A stretch of 64,000 bases of DNA from Clostridia bacterium (GTDB lineage: Bacteria > Bacillota > Clostridia > Oscillospirales > Acutalibacteraceae). A model generated the notes under the pieces. It did no database searches and was not told the origin of the DNA. It saw only the letters and a program-made list of their open reading frames with translations. Positions 8,721 through 17,728 of the stretch are shown in pieces. How positions within the stretch are numbered: position 1 is the first letter of the stretch; every line of letters begins with the position of its first letter. Position numbers and translations under genes: made by a program. Location: positions 1 to 64,000 of the forward strand of contig CAAGJN010000067.1 of assembly GCA_900770255.1 (NCBI GenBank), written 5' to 3'.

Positions 8721-8749
8721 ATTATATTGTATTATCCGATGTTTGTCAA
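8721..8749 (-). promoter_or_regulatory. Consensus promoter of tRNA-Leu
   Basis: On the minus strand TTGACA (8744-8749), 17 bases, TATAAT (8721-8726). The tRNA begins about 78 bases past the expected start point; an 11-bp inverted repeat ATAACCGCTGT/ACAGCGGTTAT (8674-8684, 8709-8719) lies in this 5' leader or serves as an end structure for the V-ATPase mRNA. Confidence 0.8.
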
Positions 8750-8754
8750 CAAAA

Positions 8755-9426
8755 TTATGCTTCAAAACCGAACGGATCATCGTAGTGATGCGCCTGCTCG
8801 AGCATCATGTCCTTGACCTTCATCAGCCTTGTCGTTGTGCTCCGTTCGTTCTCGTCGAGCTTCATCGAAATATACTTTATCGTGTCCTCATACTGCGGGA
8901 TCATGACGTGCTCCAGGGCGTTGACCCTGCGGCGTGTTTTTTCTATCTCGCTTGCCATGAGCTGACAAGATTTTTCTATTTCCGCAAGTCTCAGCATATC
9001 CGGCATGATCTGCGAGAGCGCCTTGACTGCGTTGTCAAGTTCCGACGAGGTGAACGCCGTGCCATAGGAGTATATGTCGTTCTCATCGGCCGTTTTATAG
9101 TGTGCGTCAAAGACCGGGATCATAACGCTCATCACGTTCTTCTCCGAGCTCTCGAGGCTCATCTCCTGCGTGGGCAACAGCATAGCGACGCTCAGGCTCT
9201 TGTCGTCCATGACGCTCCTCGCGATCTCCATGTTGACATTCGCCTGTTTTATGCCCTCCTCCACACGGATTCGAAGAGCCTTATTCTCTTTTACCAACTC
9301 GAGAAAGCGGCGCATCAGCTCATCCCGCTTATCCTTGAGAAGCTTGTGGCCCCTGCGCGCCGTCGCCAGCTTGCGCTTGAGGTTCGTCAGCTCCATGCGG
9401 GTAGGATTGACGTTCATTACCGCCAT
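8755..9426 (-). CDS. ntpD: V-type ATP synthase subunit D (central stalk)
   Basis: 223 residues. Subunit D forms the rotating coiled-coil shaft that couples the A3B3 head to the membrane ring. The N-terminal block NVNPTRMELTNLKRKLATARRGHKLLKDKRDEL is the family hallmark, followed by long helices and a C-terminal helix around ARRRVNALEHVMIPQYEDTIKYI. The ATG at 9426 was chosen over more distal in-frame codons because it gives the family N-terminus and is preceded by GGGAAGAAGTG; the longer frame would run into ntpB. Last gene of the operon, 28 bases after the ntpB stop. Confidence 0.95.
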   Translation of the reverse strand: MAVMNVNPTRMELTNLKRKLATARRGHKLLKDKRDELMRRFLELVKENKALRIRVEEGIKQANVNMEIARSVMDDKSLSVAMLLPTQEMSLESSEKNVMSVMIPVFDAHYKTADENDIYSYGTAFTSSELDNAVKALSQIMPDMLRLAEIEKSCQLMASEIEKTRRRVNALEHVMIPQYEDTIKYISMKLDENERSTTTRLMKVKDMMLEQAHHYDDPFGFEA

Positions 9427-9454
9427 TTGTATCACTTCTTCCCATGTGGATTGA

Positions 9455-10828
9455 TCAGAACTTGCCGTAATATTTGTCGAGGAACTCATCGCTGACTCGC
9501 TTGAGCTCACTGCGCGGGAGTATTGAGAGCAGCTTCCAACCGATATTCAGCGTCTCTTCGATGCTGCGGTCGGTGTCGAAGCCCTGCGAGACATACTCCT
9601 CTTCAAACTCATCCGCAAACTTTGCGTAGAGCTTATCCATATCCGTCAGCGCGTCCTCACCTAGCACGACCATAAGCTCCTTTGCATCCTTGCCGCGGGC
9701 GTATGCCGAGAAGAGCTGGTTCATCGTGTTCGAGTGATCGGCTCTTGTCTTGCCCTCGCCGATACCCTTATCTTTAAGTCGCGACAGAGACGGCAGCACG
9801 TCAATCGGCGGATTGACGCTCTTTCTGTAGAGCTCGCGGCTGAGGATTATCTGACCCTCTGTGATGTAGCCCGTGAGGTCGGGGATCGGATGGGTCTTGT
9901 CGTCCTCGGGCATTGTGAGAATCGGTATCATCGTGATGCTGCCGGGCTTGCCCTTCTGCCTGCCCGCACGCTCATATATTGACGCGAGATCGGTGTACAT
10001 ATATCCGGGGTAGCCGCGGCGTCCGGGGACCTCCTTGCGCGCGGCCGAAACCTCGCGCAGCGCGTCGGCATAGTTCGTGATATCGGTCAGGATAACAAGG
10101 ACGTGCATACCGCGGTCAAAGGCCAGATATTCGGCAGCGGTGAGCGCCATTTTTGGCGTTGCGATACGCTCGATTGCCGGATCGTTGGCGAGGTTGGAGA
10201 ACATGACCGTCCTGTCGAGCGCGCCGGTGCTGCGGAAGCTCTCAACAAAGAAGTTTGACTCCTCGAAAGTTATACCCATGGCGGCAAACACGACTGCAAA
10301 CTGTTCATTGTCGCCGAGAACCTTAGCCTGCCTTGCTATCTGCGCAGCGAGGTTTGCATGAGGCAGACCCGAGGCAGAGAATATCGGAAGCTTCTGACCT
10401 CTGACAAGGGTATTAAGGCCGTCGATAGCCGAGATGCCGGTCTGGATGAACTCCTGCGGATAGCTGCGCGCAGCGGGATTCATCGGCAGGCCGTTGACGT
10501 CCATACGCTTTTCAGGGATGATTTCGGGGCCGCCGTCTATCGGTCTGCCCAGACCGTCAAAAACACGGCCGAGCATATCGGGCGACACGCCGAGTTCCAT
10601 CTGCCTGCCCGTAAAGCGCACCTTGCTGTTGGCGAGGTTTATGCCCGCTGAATTTTCAAAGAGCTGAACGAGCGCGTTTGTGCCGTCTATCTCAAGCACG
10701 CGGCAGCGGCGGGTCTCGCCGTTTGCAAGCTCGATTTCGCCGAGCTCGTTATACTTGACTCCCTCAACCTCGCGCACGAGCATAAGGGGGCCTGAGACCT
10801 CCTGGATAGTTCTATATTCCTTAGGCAT
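9455..10828 (-). CDS. ntpB: V-type ATP synthase subunit B (regulatory/non-catalytic nucleotide-binding subunit)
   Basis: 457 residues, normal length. Subunit B alternates with subunit A in the soluble hexamer; its nucleotide sites are non-catalytic. Recognisable blocks: SPDMLGRVFDGLGRPIDGGPEI, QEFIQTGISAIDGLNTLVRGQKLPIF and GRRGYPGYMYTDLASIYERAGR. The catalytic Walker A is replaced by SASGLPHANLAAQ, as is usual for B subunits. The ATG overlaps the ntpA stop (TGATG), implying tight translational coupling and matched dosage. Confidence 0.97.
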   Translation of the reverse strand: MPKEYRTIQEVSGPLMLVREVEGVKYNELGEIELANGETRRCRVLEIDGTNALVQLFENSAGINLANSKVRFTGRQMELGVSPDMLGRVFDGLGRPIDGGPEIIPEKRMDVNGLPMNPAARSYPQEFIQTGISAIDGLNTLVRGQKLPIFSASGLPHANLAAQIARQAKVLGDNEQFAVVFAAMGITFEESNFFVESFRSTGALDRTVMFSNLANDPAIERIATPKMALTAAEYLAFDRGMHVLVILTDITNYADALREVSAARKEVPGRRGYPGYMYTDLASIYERAGRQKGKPGSITMIPILTMPEDDKTHPIPDLTGYITEGQIILSRELYRKSVNPPIDVLPSLSRLKDKGIGEGKTRADHSNTMNQLFSAYARGKDAKELMVVLGEDALTDMDKLYAKFADEFEEEYVSQGFDTDRSIEETLNIGWKLLSILPRSELKRVSDEFLDKYYGKF

Positions 10829-12600
10829 CAGTAATCCTCCCTTGTGTCAACTACAGTCTTTATATCCGAATCAATAGCAGCGCAGACTGACTTGTAGGTG
10901 TACTCAATATCGTCTTCATGGACATATTTGAAACGTCCTATGCTCTCCCTCGAGGGGATAGCGACGATTTTTTCTATATTCGCACCCTGTCCCAGAGCCT
11001 CAAGCGACTTGTCGTAGAAGCGCAGAACGAGCTTCATCATAAGATACTGCTTGCGCAGAGAGGAATAGGTGTCGACCTCGTGGAATGCAAGCTGATGGAG
11101 AAAATCCTCGCGGATGGAACGTGCGGTTTCCATTTTGAGTCTGTCAGCCGGCGAGAGAGCATCCATACCTACAAGCTTGACTATCTCATCGAGCGAAGCC
11201 TCCTCGGAGAGCAGCGCCATAAGCCTTGCGCGAAGCTCCGTCCACTCCTCAGAGACATTTTCATTAAACCAACTGCCGAGCGAATCGGCGTAGAGAGAAT
11301 AACTCGTCAGCCAGTTGATCGCCGGGAAGTGACGCTTATATGCGAGCGAGGAGTCAAGTCCCCAGAAGACCTTTACTATTCGAAGCGTCGCCTGAGAGAC
11401 AGGCTCCGAGATATCACCTCCGGGCGGCGAGACGGCGCCGATAACGGAGAGCGCGCCCTCGCGGCCGTCCGAGCCGAGGGAAACGACGCGGCCTGCGCGC
11501 TCATAGAACTGAGCGAGCCTGCTACCGAGGTAGGCGGGATAGCCCTCCTCGCCGGGCATCTCCTCCAGACGGCCGGACATCTCACGCAGAGCCTCAGCCC
11601 AGCGGGAGGTCGAATCGGCCATAAGGGCTACGGAATAGCCCATGTCTCGGAAATATTCTGCGATCGTGATGCCAGTATATATCGACGCTTCACGCGCGGC
11701 GACGGGCATATCCGAAGTGTTTGCAATAAGCACGGTGCGCTCCATGAGCGACTTTCCCGTGTGAGGATCGATAAGCTCGGGGAACTCGTTGAGAACGTCG
11801 GTCATCTCGTTGCCGCGCTCACCGCAGCCGATATAGACGACGATATCCGCCTCGGCCCACTTTGCGAGCTGGTGCTGAGTGACTGTTTTGCCGCTTCCGA
11901 ACGGGCCGGGGATTGCCGCCACGCCGCCCTTTGCTATCGGGAACAGAGTATCGACGACGCGCTGACCCGTGACGAGCGGAACATTCGGGGCGAGTTTCTT
12001 TGCAAACGGTCTGCCGCGGCGGACTGGCCACTTCTGCATAAGCGTAATTTTAAGTTCCCCGCCGTTTTCAGTCTCAATCAGACCTATCTGATCGGTGACG
12101 GTGTAGTCGCCCTCCGAAATGCTTTTGACTGTGCCGATGACGCCGGGTTGTACCATTATCCTGTGCTCGACTATCTCAGTCTCCTGCACCGTGCCGAGGA
12201 TGTCGCCGCCGACAACCTTATCGCCGGCCTTTACTCTCGGGACGAAGTGCCATTTTTTCTCCCTGTCGAGAGCCGGCACCTCAATGCCTCTGACGAGGTT
12301 GTTTCCGACGAGCTCGCGTATTTTTTCAAGCGGGCGCTGTATTCCGTCGAAAATTCCCTCGATGAGGCCCGGGCCAAGCTCGACGCTCAGCGGCTCGCCG
12401 GTCGATTCGACGGGCTCGCCCGTGCCGAGGCCTGAGGTCTCCTCATAGACCTGTATCGAGGCTCTGTCGCCGTGCATCTCGATTATCTCACCGATGAGCT
12501 TGCTGTCGCTGACACGCACGACATCAAACATATTTGCCTCGCGCATGCCCGACGCCACAACAAGCGGACCGGCTATTTTTGAAATTTTTCCTGTAGTCAT
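10828..12600 (-). CDS. ntpA: V-type ATP synthase catalytic subunit A
   Basis: 590 residues, the usual length. Catalytic subunit of the A3B3 head. Walker A GPFGSGKT lies near residues 230-237; the long non-homologous insert typical of V-type A subunits (PALDREKKWHFVPRVKAGDKV) precedes it, and SRWAEALREMSGRLEEMPGEEGYPAYL follows. The ATG at 12600 (MTTGKISKIAGPLVVASGM) gives the family N-terminus; an upstream in-frame TTG at 12639 would overlap subunit F and add 13 unconserved residues. Overlaps ntpB by one base. Confidence 0.97.
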   Translation of the reverse strand: MTTGKISKIAGPLVVASGMREANMFDVVRVSDSKLIGEIIEMHGDRASIQVYEETSGLGTGEPVESTGEPLSVELGPGLIEGIFDGIQRPLEKIRELVGNNLVRGIEVPALDREKKWHFVPRVKAGDKVVGGDILGTVQETEIVEHRIMVQPGVIGTVKSISEGDYTVTDQIGLIETENGGELKITLMQKWPVRRGRPFAKKLAPNVPLVTGQRVVDTLFPIAKGGVAAIPGPFGSGKTVTQHQLAKWAEADIVVYIGCGERGNEMTDVLNEFPELIDPHTGKSLMERTVLIANTSDMPVAAREASIYTGITIAEYFRDMGYSVALMADSTSRWAEALREMSGRLEEMPGEEGYPAYLGSRLAQFYERAGRVVSLGSDGREGALSVIGAVSPPGGDISEPVSQATLRIVKVFWGLDSSLAYKRHFPAINWLTSYSLYADSLGSWFNENVSEEWTELRARLMALLSEEASLDEIVKLVGMDALSPADRLKMETARSIREDFLHQLAFHEVDTYSSLRKQYLMMKLVLRFYDKSLEALGQGANIEKIVAIPSRESIGRFKYVHEDDIEYTYKSVCAAIDSDIKTVVDTREDY

Positions 12601-12635
12601 ATTTTTTATCACGCCTTTCAGATCAGCGGTTGTTG

Positions 12636-12953
12636 TCAATCATTCGAGAGAATGTCCGAGCCGACCGCTTTTTCGACGGATCTGCTGACATTCTTCATTC
12701 CCATACCCGTGTTGCCCTTGACTCCGGGGATCGGAACTATCGCAGGCAGAGGGCGCGTGCGGTAGCGTTCAAGCTCGTTTTCAAGCTGGGACGCAAGCTG
12801 CTCGGTGATAAAAATCACGGCGTAGCCACCCTCGGCCATCCTGTGGAGCATCGACGCCGCCTCCGCGGGGTCGTCGGTCGGGAAGATGTTCATACCGAGC
12901 GAAGCGAAGCCGAAAATGCTGTCTCTGTCGCCCATAACGGCTATCTTATGCAT
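12636..12953 (-). CDS. ntpG: V-type ATP synthase subunit F
   Basis: 105 residues, normal for this small Rossmann-like central-stalk subunit (called NtpG in Enterococcus hirae). N-terminal MHKIAVMGDRDSIFGFASLGMNIFP is the family signature; YAVIFITEQLA and PAIVPIPGVKGNTGMG follow in the expected order. Its start lies 8 bases inside the end of ntpC, and it ends 35 bases before the ntpA ATG. Gene order matches the E. hirae ntp operon. Confidence 0.92.
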   Translation of the reverse strand: MHKIAVMGDRDSIFGFASLGMNIFPTDDPAEAASMLHRMAEGGYAVIFITEQLASQLENELERYRTRPLPAIVPIPGVKGNTGMGMKNVSRSVEKAVGSDILSND

Positions 12954-13917
12954 AGACTTCCCTCACTCTCGATCTTATCGTATCCGCCGCAAAGCCGTTG
13001 AGCTTTGCGGAGAGTATCATTCTGACGTTCTTCGTCTCAGTTGAGGCCGCATTGTAGAAAGCCACAAGCGGATCCGGGCCGAACGCCGTATATTTTGCTT
13101 TAGTCATAAGCGAAGTTACAGCGTCGTCGCACTGCTTCTCAAAGGCCGTCAGACCCTCGCGCAAACTGCCGGCTAGGGAAGAAAGTTCTGTCCCCTCAAG
13201 CAGCGCGGCCACTGCGTCAGCTCCGTCGAAAGCCGCTTTTATCAGCTCGTCAGAGTCAAAATATCTGCAGCCGCACAGCGCGTTTTTGATGTATTCAACC
13301 GTTCTGCCCGCCCGGGCACAGCGCACCGCAGTTTTGATATCCGCAGCGGCGGCCGATATCTCGACCTCCTCGGTCAGCAGCTCGCTCTCGCACCTCTTCG
13401 CAAGCTCACGGCGGTATCTGAGCGCGGCCGTGTCTATCGCTGTATCTGCGAGCCGTCCGCTCTCAAGCTTTACTATCGCGTCATAGGCCTTGACGGCACA
13501 TTCGGTCATGCACTCTGGCAGATCGCCGAGCCTGTTATCCGCAACGCAGGCGATTATTTCCTCGGGGTCATAGACCGACGGAGAGAGAACATAGTCCCTC
13601 GGGTCGAGGTCTGAAAATTTTGCCTTGAGCGCCGCCTTGAGATTGAAGAAATCGTTATTTATCACGAGCGCGTCGAGCAGCGAAACGTCGGGCGCGCTCT
13701 CCTTGAGAAGCTGCCACGCATCGGCAAGATGAGCCTCAAGCATCGGGGCGTAGTCGTGCGACTCGCCGTCGGTATTCCAGCCCTTGTCGCCGAGTATCCG
13801 CAGAGCCGCCTTATAGCTCTCTGCCGTGATGAGCTGCTCGGTCTCGGCCTTTGAGAGCAGGTTGGGCTCATTCGCTCTGACACGCGCCACGGCGTAAGCA
13901 TATTCATTTTCGTGCAT
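12946..13917 (-). CDS. ntpC: V-type ATP synthase subunit C (d-type, links shaft to membrane ring)
   Basis: 323 residues, largely helical, as expected for the funnel-shaped V-ATPase C/AC39 (d) subunit that sits on the rotor ring. Seen: YAYAVARVRANEPNLLSKAETEQL at the N-terminus and the later block LVAFYNAASTETKNVRMILSAKLNG, which is the best-conserved part of the family. The ATG at 13917 is preferred over the GTG at 13926, because GGTGAAG is correctly spaced from the ATG. Overlaps ntpG by 8 bases. Confidence 0.9.
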   Translation of the reverse strand: MHENEYAYAVARVRANEPNLLSKAETEQLITAESYKAALRILGDKGWNTDGESHDYAPMLEAHLADAWQLLKESAPDVSLLDALVINNDFFNLKAALKAKFSDLDPRDYVLSPSVYDPEEIIACVADNRLGDLPECMTECAVKAYDAIVKLESGRLADTAIDTAALRYRRELAKRCESELLTEEVEISAAAADIKTAVRCARAGRTVEYIKNALCGCRYFDSDELIKAAFDGADAVAALLEGTELSSLAGSLREGLTAFEKQCDDAVTSLMTKAKYTAFGPDPLVAFYNAASTETKNVRMILSAKLNGFAADTIRSRVREVYA

Positions 13918-13932
13918 ACTCTTCACCGCCGT

Positions 13933-14517
13933 TTAAAAAATTACCGAACAGACTTTTTCCCGTATCGCATCCCGCTGCGCCGAGATCAGCGCTTTAAAGG
14001 TGCAGTTTATCTCAATATCTCCGTAGACCAGGATAAAGCCGTTTTCTATATCGGCAGCCTCCTGCGACAGCTCAACCGAGCCGTCTTTGAGCTGTGCGTT
14101 TATCTTATCGGCAAAGCCGGACGGCACACGGGCGAGATCGGCCTTCGAGAGCCTCATGACTCCCCTGCCCGAGCCCGCATTGCTGACCGCGAGACGGCTG
14201 AGCGCATCAAAATACTCATCGGCCGGCAGGCTGCACAAGGCGTCATATGCGGCATCGACAGCTTCGTCGATAGCCCTGACCTTGGCGGCGAGCTCAGCCT
14301 TGCGCTCAATCTGGCGCACATTCGCTTCGCTCATAGTGAGGATCGACTGCGCCCGGCGTTGAGCCGCGGCGGCCGTCTCTTCAGCGAGCTTGTTCCCGCG
14401 CTCCTCGGCCTCCTCGGCGATCTCCTGCGCCTGCTTTTCGGCCTGCGCTATCGTCGCCCTGCACTGCTCATCGGAGTCTGCGTTTATTTTCTCTATTATT
14501 CTGTCAAGTCCGCTCAT
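13933..14517 (-). CDS. ntpE: V-type ATP synthase subunit E (peripheral stalk)
   Basis: 194 residues. The N-terminal half is a charged coiled coil (DEQCRATIAQAEKQAQEIAEEAEERGNKLAEE), the C-terminal half a globular head, as in peripheral-stalk E subunits that pair with the G/H-type helix subunit. The C-terminal part GDIEINCTFKALISAQRDAIREKVCSVIF ends like the family. It lies 15 bases before ntpC and 45 after ntpK, inside the ntp operon. Confidence 0.88.
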   Translation of the reverse strand: MSGLDRIIEKINADSDEQCRATIAQAEKQAQEIAEEAEERGNKLAEETAAAAQRRAQSILTMSEANVRQIERKAELAAKVRAIDEAVDAAYDALCSLPADEYFDALSRLAVSNAGSGRGVMRLSKADLARVPSGFADKINAQLKDGSVELSQEAADIENGFILVYGDIEINCTFKALISAQRDAIREKVCSVIF

Positions 14518-14562
14518 TGTGTCTCATCCCTTTCATCGGCATGGTGGTTTGACCTCTGTTCA

Positions 14563-15057
14563 TCAGATGTCAAGGCCGCTGATGCTGAATATTGCAAGGA
14601 TCGAGACGAGCAGCGCGATAACGGCGTAAGTTTCAACCATGGCCGCCATCGTTATGGCTTTACCGTTCTCACCGGGCTTCTTTGCGATGATGCTCACGCC
14701 CGCGGCCGCAGTCTTGCCCTGCGAGATAGCCGAGAAGTAGCCGACGATAGCGATCGGCAGGCAGGCTGCAAACATCATAAGACCCTTTTCGGTTGAAAGA
14801 GGGGTAAAGTCGCCGCCGATAACGCCCATTCTGTTGAGAGCAAGGAATGCTGTCAGGAAACCGTAGAGGCCCTGGGTGCCGGGAAGGATCTGAAGAATAA
14901 GCACCTTGCCAAACTTCGAGGGATCCTCGGTTATTACACCGGCTCCCGCCTGTCCGACGAGGCCGACGCCCTTAGCGGAGCCCATGCCGGAGAGAATTGC
15001 CGCAAGTGCCGCGCCGAGCACGGCGATCGATGTTCCGAGACTTGAAAATATTGACAT
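14563..15057 (-). CDS. ntpK: V-type ATP synthase subunit K (proteolipid rotor ring, Na+-type ligands)
   Basis: 164 residues with four membrane helices in two hairpins, like the 16-kDa V-type proteolipid. All side chains known to bind Na+ in Enterococcus hirae NtpK (Leu61, Thr64, Gln65, Gln110, Glu139) have visible counterparts here: L58, T61 and Q62 in ILPGTQGLYG, Q113 in ISQGKTAAAG, and E142 in AAMVETYAV. This suggests Na+ rather than H+ transport; that is inference from known structures. Start ATG shares one base with the ntpI stop. Confidence 0.95.
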   Translation of the reverse strand: MSIFSSLGTSIAVLGAALAAILSGMGSAKGVGLVGQAGAGVITEDPSKFGKVLILQILPGTQGLYGFLTAFLALNRMGVIGGDFTPLSTEKGLMMFAACLPIAIVGYFSAISQGKTAAAGVSIIAKKPGENGKAITMAAMVETYAVIALLVSILAIFSISGLDI

Positions 15058-17060
15058 TACTGTATTTCCTCCTTGAATCTGAAATGCTTTGTATTTGCTT
15101 TTAAGGGGGTGAAGGAGCGTCCTCCGCCCTCATAAAATTTTGAGAAGAACTCGACATACTGAAGTCGGTTCGTGTGAACATAGGTTCCGATCAAATTTAT
15201 TGCGATATTCGCCGTGTGTCCCACCAGGAACACGAAGATAAACAGTATCAGCTTCGCTATCTTATTGCCGGGCATCGTGCCGAGCAGGTTGATAACGGTC
15301 GCTATAACGCCGGTCGAAAGACCGAGCGCGAGCAGACGCGAATACGACAGGATATCGCCGAGATAGCCGGACGCCGTATTGTAAAGTCCGTACAGGCCGC
15401 CGCCGAGCTTACCGAGAATATTCTTCGATGAGCGCCCGGAGGTAAGCACAGTCAGCACCGCGCCGGCAATAGCGAGATATTTGCCTATCGTCGTGAGCAT
15501 CGTCGGCACATCGATTATGATGCCTGCGCCGAGCGGAGCCGCGCCCGTGACGAGCAGATAGACCGGAACGACGTCGCAAATCGCATCAAGATGCTTACCG
15601 TCTTTCCACAGCATATAAAACCTGACTCCGAGTCCGACAAAAAGATGTATTATGCCAAACAGGAACGAATAGAGCAACAGCTTCATCGGGTCGTTGACAG
15701 GTTCGAACCACACGGCCGTGCTGCCTATCTCCTTGCCGAAGAATTCGCGCGCGATCACCTGCGGCGCATCGCCGAACCAGCTGCCGAACATCGTGCCCCA
15801 GAACATGGTCGAAATGCCGCAGTAGAGGAACATATTGACTGTTTTCTTCGTCCTCGTCTCAAGCTTGAGCTTTGCCTTTGCAAAGAGCATCGCAATGACC
15901 ATCAGCAGACCGTAGCCCGCATCCGAGAGCATGAGACCGAAAAATACGTAGTAGAAAAACGCCATAACCGGGTTCGGGTCAATATCGTCCTTGCCGGGCA
16001 ACGAATACATCTCGGTTATGGACTCGACCGGCGCTGCGAACGCATTGTTCTCGAGCAGCACAGGCACATCCTGCGTTTCCTGGTCGGGATCGGTCACTTC
16101 TACCGCGACGGTATAACTCTTTTCGAGCGCACCCACCACCTTTTCGACCCGCTTCTCCGGAATATATCCCCTGAGGACAAACACCCTGTTCGTCATTGCA
16201 AGCTTTTCGAGGGCTGAATATTTTTCCTTTTGTATTCTGAAATAGTCCGCAACGAAAGCTATATCCTCGCGGCTGCCGGCAAATTCCGCTATCTCCTTCT
16301 GCGCACTGCAGGAATCGGCGTCATTGCTTTCGATCTGCTTGCACAGCCGCTCGTATCTGACCTTAGGCGGGTGCTTTGTGGGATCACCCGGCCATGCAAA
16401 GTTGAGCTCGCGCAGCGCTTCAAAGATTTCCTTTTCGCACTCTCTGTGGCAGAAGATTACGGCACAGGTACGCTCCTGCGTAGCCGAAACTATATCGACA
16501 TCGACTTCACTGCAATCCGGCGCAGCTGCGGCTAACGCCGAGAGCAGCGACTGCACGTCATATTCGATCGGAAACGTACCGACGAACACGGCGGTGGTCT
16601 CTGTGCCCTTCGACTGCATCGGAATATCGAGCCCGAGCCACGGCTCAAGCGCGTCCATGGCGGTGCGGCAGCGCACATTATCTACTTCCGCCTCTCGAAT
16701 ATCGCCTTCGAGGGAGTTTATCTTATAGCACTCGCGGAGTATATCGTCGGCTCTGTCGGACTTTTTCAGGTAGTCGGAAAACTCGACTTCCTTTCTGCCG
16801 TCAAACGACGAGAGCAGGCCTTTTATAAGTCCCTTTTTCTGCGGTGCGTATTTGTCGAGCGTCTTTTGCGCGCTCTCAGCCGCAGTCAAAAACCGCTCAA
16901 AGGTTGAAACGGTAACGCCGGTCGAGAGTTTGTAGAGCGCGTCGTCCTCCTCGCAGTCAGTCAGTTCCACGGTGCCCATACGCTGAAGAAGATCGACTAT
17001 CTCCTTGCTCTGCTCGAGCGGAGCGATAAGCTCGATGCTCTTCATTTTAAGCTTTGCCAA
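15057..17060 (-). CDS. ntpI: V-type ATP synthase subunit I (membrane a-subunit)
   Basis: 667 residues: an N-terminal cytoplasmic half (1-360) that anchors the peripheral stalks and a C-terminal half with about seven to eight membrane helices that forms the ion path with the K ring. Characteristic segments are NPVMAFFYYVFFGLMLSDAGYGLLM and GDILSYSRLLALGLSTGVIA; the latter holds the Arg expected next to the ring carboxylate. The start is a TTG at 17060, placed 7 bases after AGGAGG; the next ATG (17045) is too far from any ribosome site. Overlaps ntpK by one base. Confidence 0.93.
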   Translation of the reverse strand: MAKLKMKSIELIAPLEQSKEIVDLLQRMGTVELTDCEEDDALYKLSTGVTVSTFERFLTAAESAQKTLDKYAPQKKGLIKGLLSSFDGRKEVEFSDYLKKSDRADDILRECYKINSLEGDIREAEVDNVRCRTAMDALEPWLGLDIPMQSKGTETTAVFVGTFPIEYDVQSLLSALAAAAPDCSEVDVDIVSATQERTCAVIFCHRECEKEIFEALRELNFAWPGDPTKHPPKVRYERLCKQIESNDADSCSAQKEIAEFAGSREDIAFVADYFRIQKEKYSALEKLAMTNRVFVLRGYIPEKRVEKVVGALEKSYTVAVEVTDPDQETQDVPVLLENNAFAAPVESITEMYSLPGKDDIDPNPVMAFFYYVFFGLMLSDAGYGLLMVIAMLFAKAKLKLETRTKKTVNMFLYCGISTMFWGTMFGSWFGDAPQVIAREFFGKEIGSTAVWFEPVNDPMKLLLYSFLFGIIHLFVGLGVRFYMLWKDGKHLDAICDVVPVYLLVTGAAPLGAGIIIDVPTMLTTIGKYLAIAGAVLTVLTSGRSSKNILGKLGGGLYGLYNTASGYLGDILSYSRLLALGLSTGVIATVINLLGTMPGNKIAKLILFIFVFLVGHTANIAINLIGTYVHTNRLQYVEFFSKFYEGGGRSFTPLKANTKHFRFKEEIQ

Positions 17061-17097
17061 CTCAACACCTCCTGACTTTTATTATTGAAATTGAGTT

Positions 17098-17409
17098 TCA
17101 CGGTATCACAACTTCCATCACAGCCCTGACCGCTTCGGTTCTGTGTGCGGCAGCCTGTGAAATCACCTGTGCGCCGCGCTTCTCCGCTTCTGCTTCGGCC
17201 TCGGACTCTCTTTTTTTCGCCTCGGCTTCAGCGCCGGATATAAGCTTTGCAGCTTTTTCCGCAGCTTCGGCTTTCATTGCTTTCACGCGCTCTTCGCCGG
17301 CGGCGCGGGCAGACTCGATAATCTCCTGCGCCCTGTCTGTCGCATTTTTCTGCGCCTGTCTGTCGGCGTTTTCAGCATCAAGCACCTTTGAAAGCATCTC
17401 AGACGCCAT
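17098..17409 (-). CDS. ntpF: V-type ATP synthase peripheral-stalk helix subunit (G/H-like)
   Basis: 103 residues, almost entirely an Ala/Glu/Lys/Arg coiled coil without proline in the middle, as expected of the G/H-type stalk subunit that pairs with subunit E (NtpF in Enterococcus hirae). The ATG at 17409 is preceded at the right distance by AGGAG; an in-frame open region further upstream would add a hydrophobic segment not expected here. It is the first gene of the operon, 37 bases before ntpI. Identity rests on operon position and coiled-coil character more than on motifs. Confidence 0.8.
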   Translation of the reverse strand: MASEMLSKVLDAENADRQAQKNATDRAQEIIESARAAGEERVKAMKAEAAEKAAKLISGAEAEAKKRESEAEAEAEKRGAQVISQAAAHRTEAVRAVMEVVIP

Positions 17410-17668
17410 GAGCTCACGCTCCTTTCTGATTGCAGCATAAGCCGATTTCTTATCCTGCGAGTACATTATTGTCATGATTGTAGCACAAAAGTGTGACAAG
17501 AAAATGAACAAACCGAATAAAAACAAATAAATAAATAATTTTTTATCTATAAATACAATACGTATTCATTGCTTATTGAATATCATAACACCCGCCGCAG
17601 ATCGATTAAATACCCAACAAAGTGAAGCATGTCGCAAAGTTGCACAGATCGTCCAAAATGTCCAAAGG
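17410..17668. other. Intergenic region before the V-ATPase operon
   Basis: No gene is seen. On the minus strand a TACAAT box (17477-17482) may be the -10 of the ntp operon, but no convincing -35 is found at 16-18 bases. The middle (17520-17570) is very AT-rich. The plus-strand mscS promoter follows at 17669. Confidence 0.45.
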
Positions 17669-17697
17669 TTGTAAAACAAACAAAACTTTGCTATAAT
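17669..17697 (+). promoter_or_regulatory. Promoter of the mechanosensitive channel gene
   Basis: TTGTAA (17669-17674), 17 bases, TATAAT (17692-17697), 31 bases before the ATG. Confidence 0.8.
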
Positions 17698-17728
17698 ATC
17701 GGTATAGTTCCTATGGGAGGTAGATATC

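Noticed and set aside
8581..9495. Long open frame on the plus strand opposite the V-ATPase subunit D gene
   Set aside because: It is antisense to a gene with a clear family match, begins inside tRNA-Leu and has a low-complexity, Arg/His/Leu-rich translation typical of shadow frames.
10918..12435. 505-codon plus-strand frame opposite ntpA
   Set aside because: Antisense shadow of a conserved catalytic subunit; no recognisable domain.
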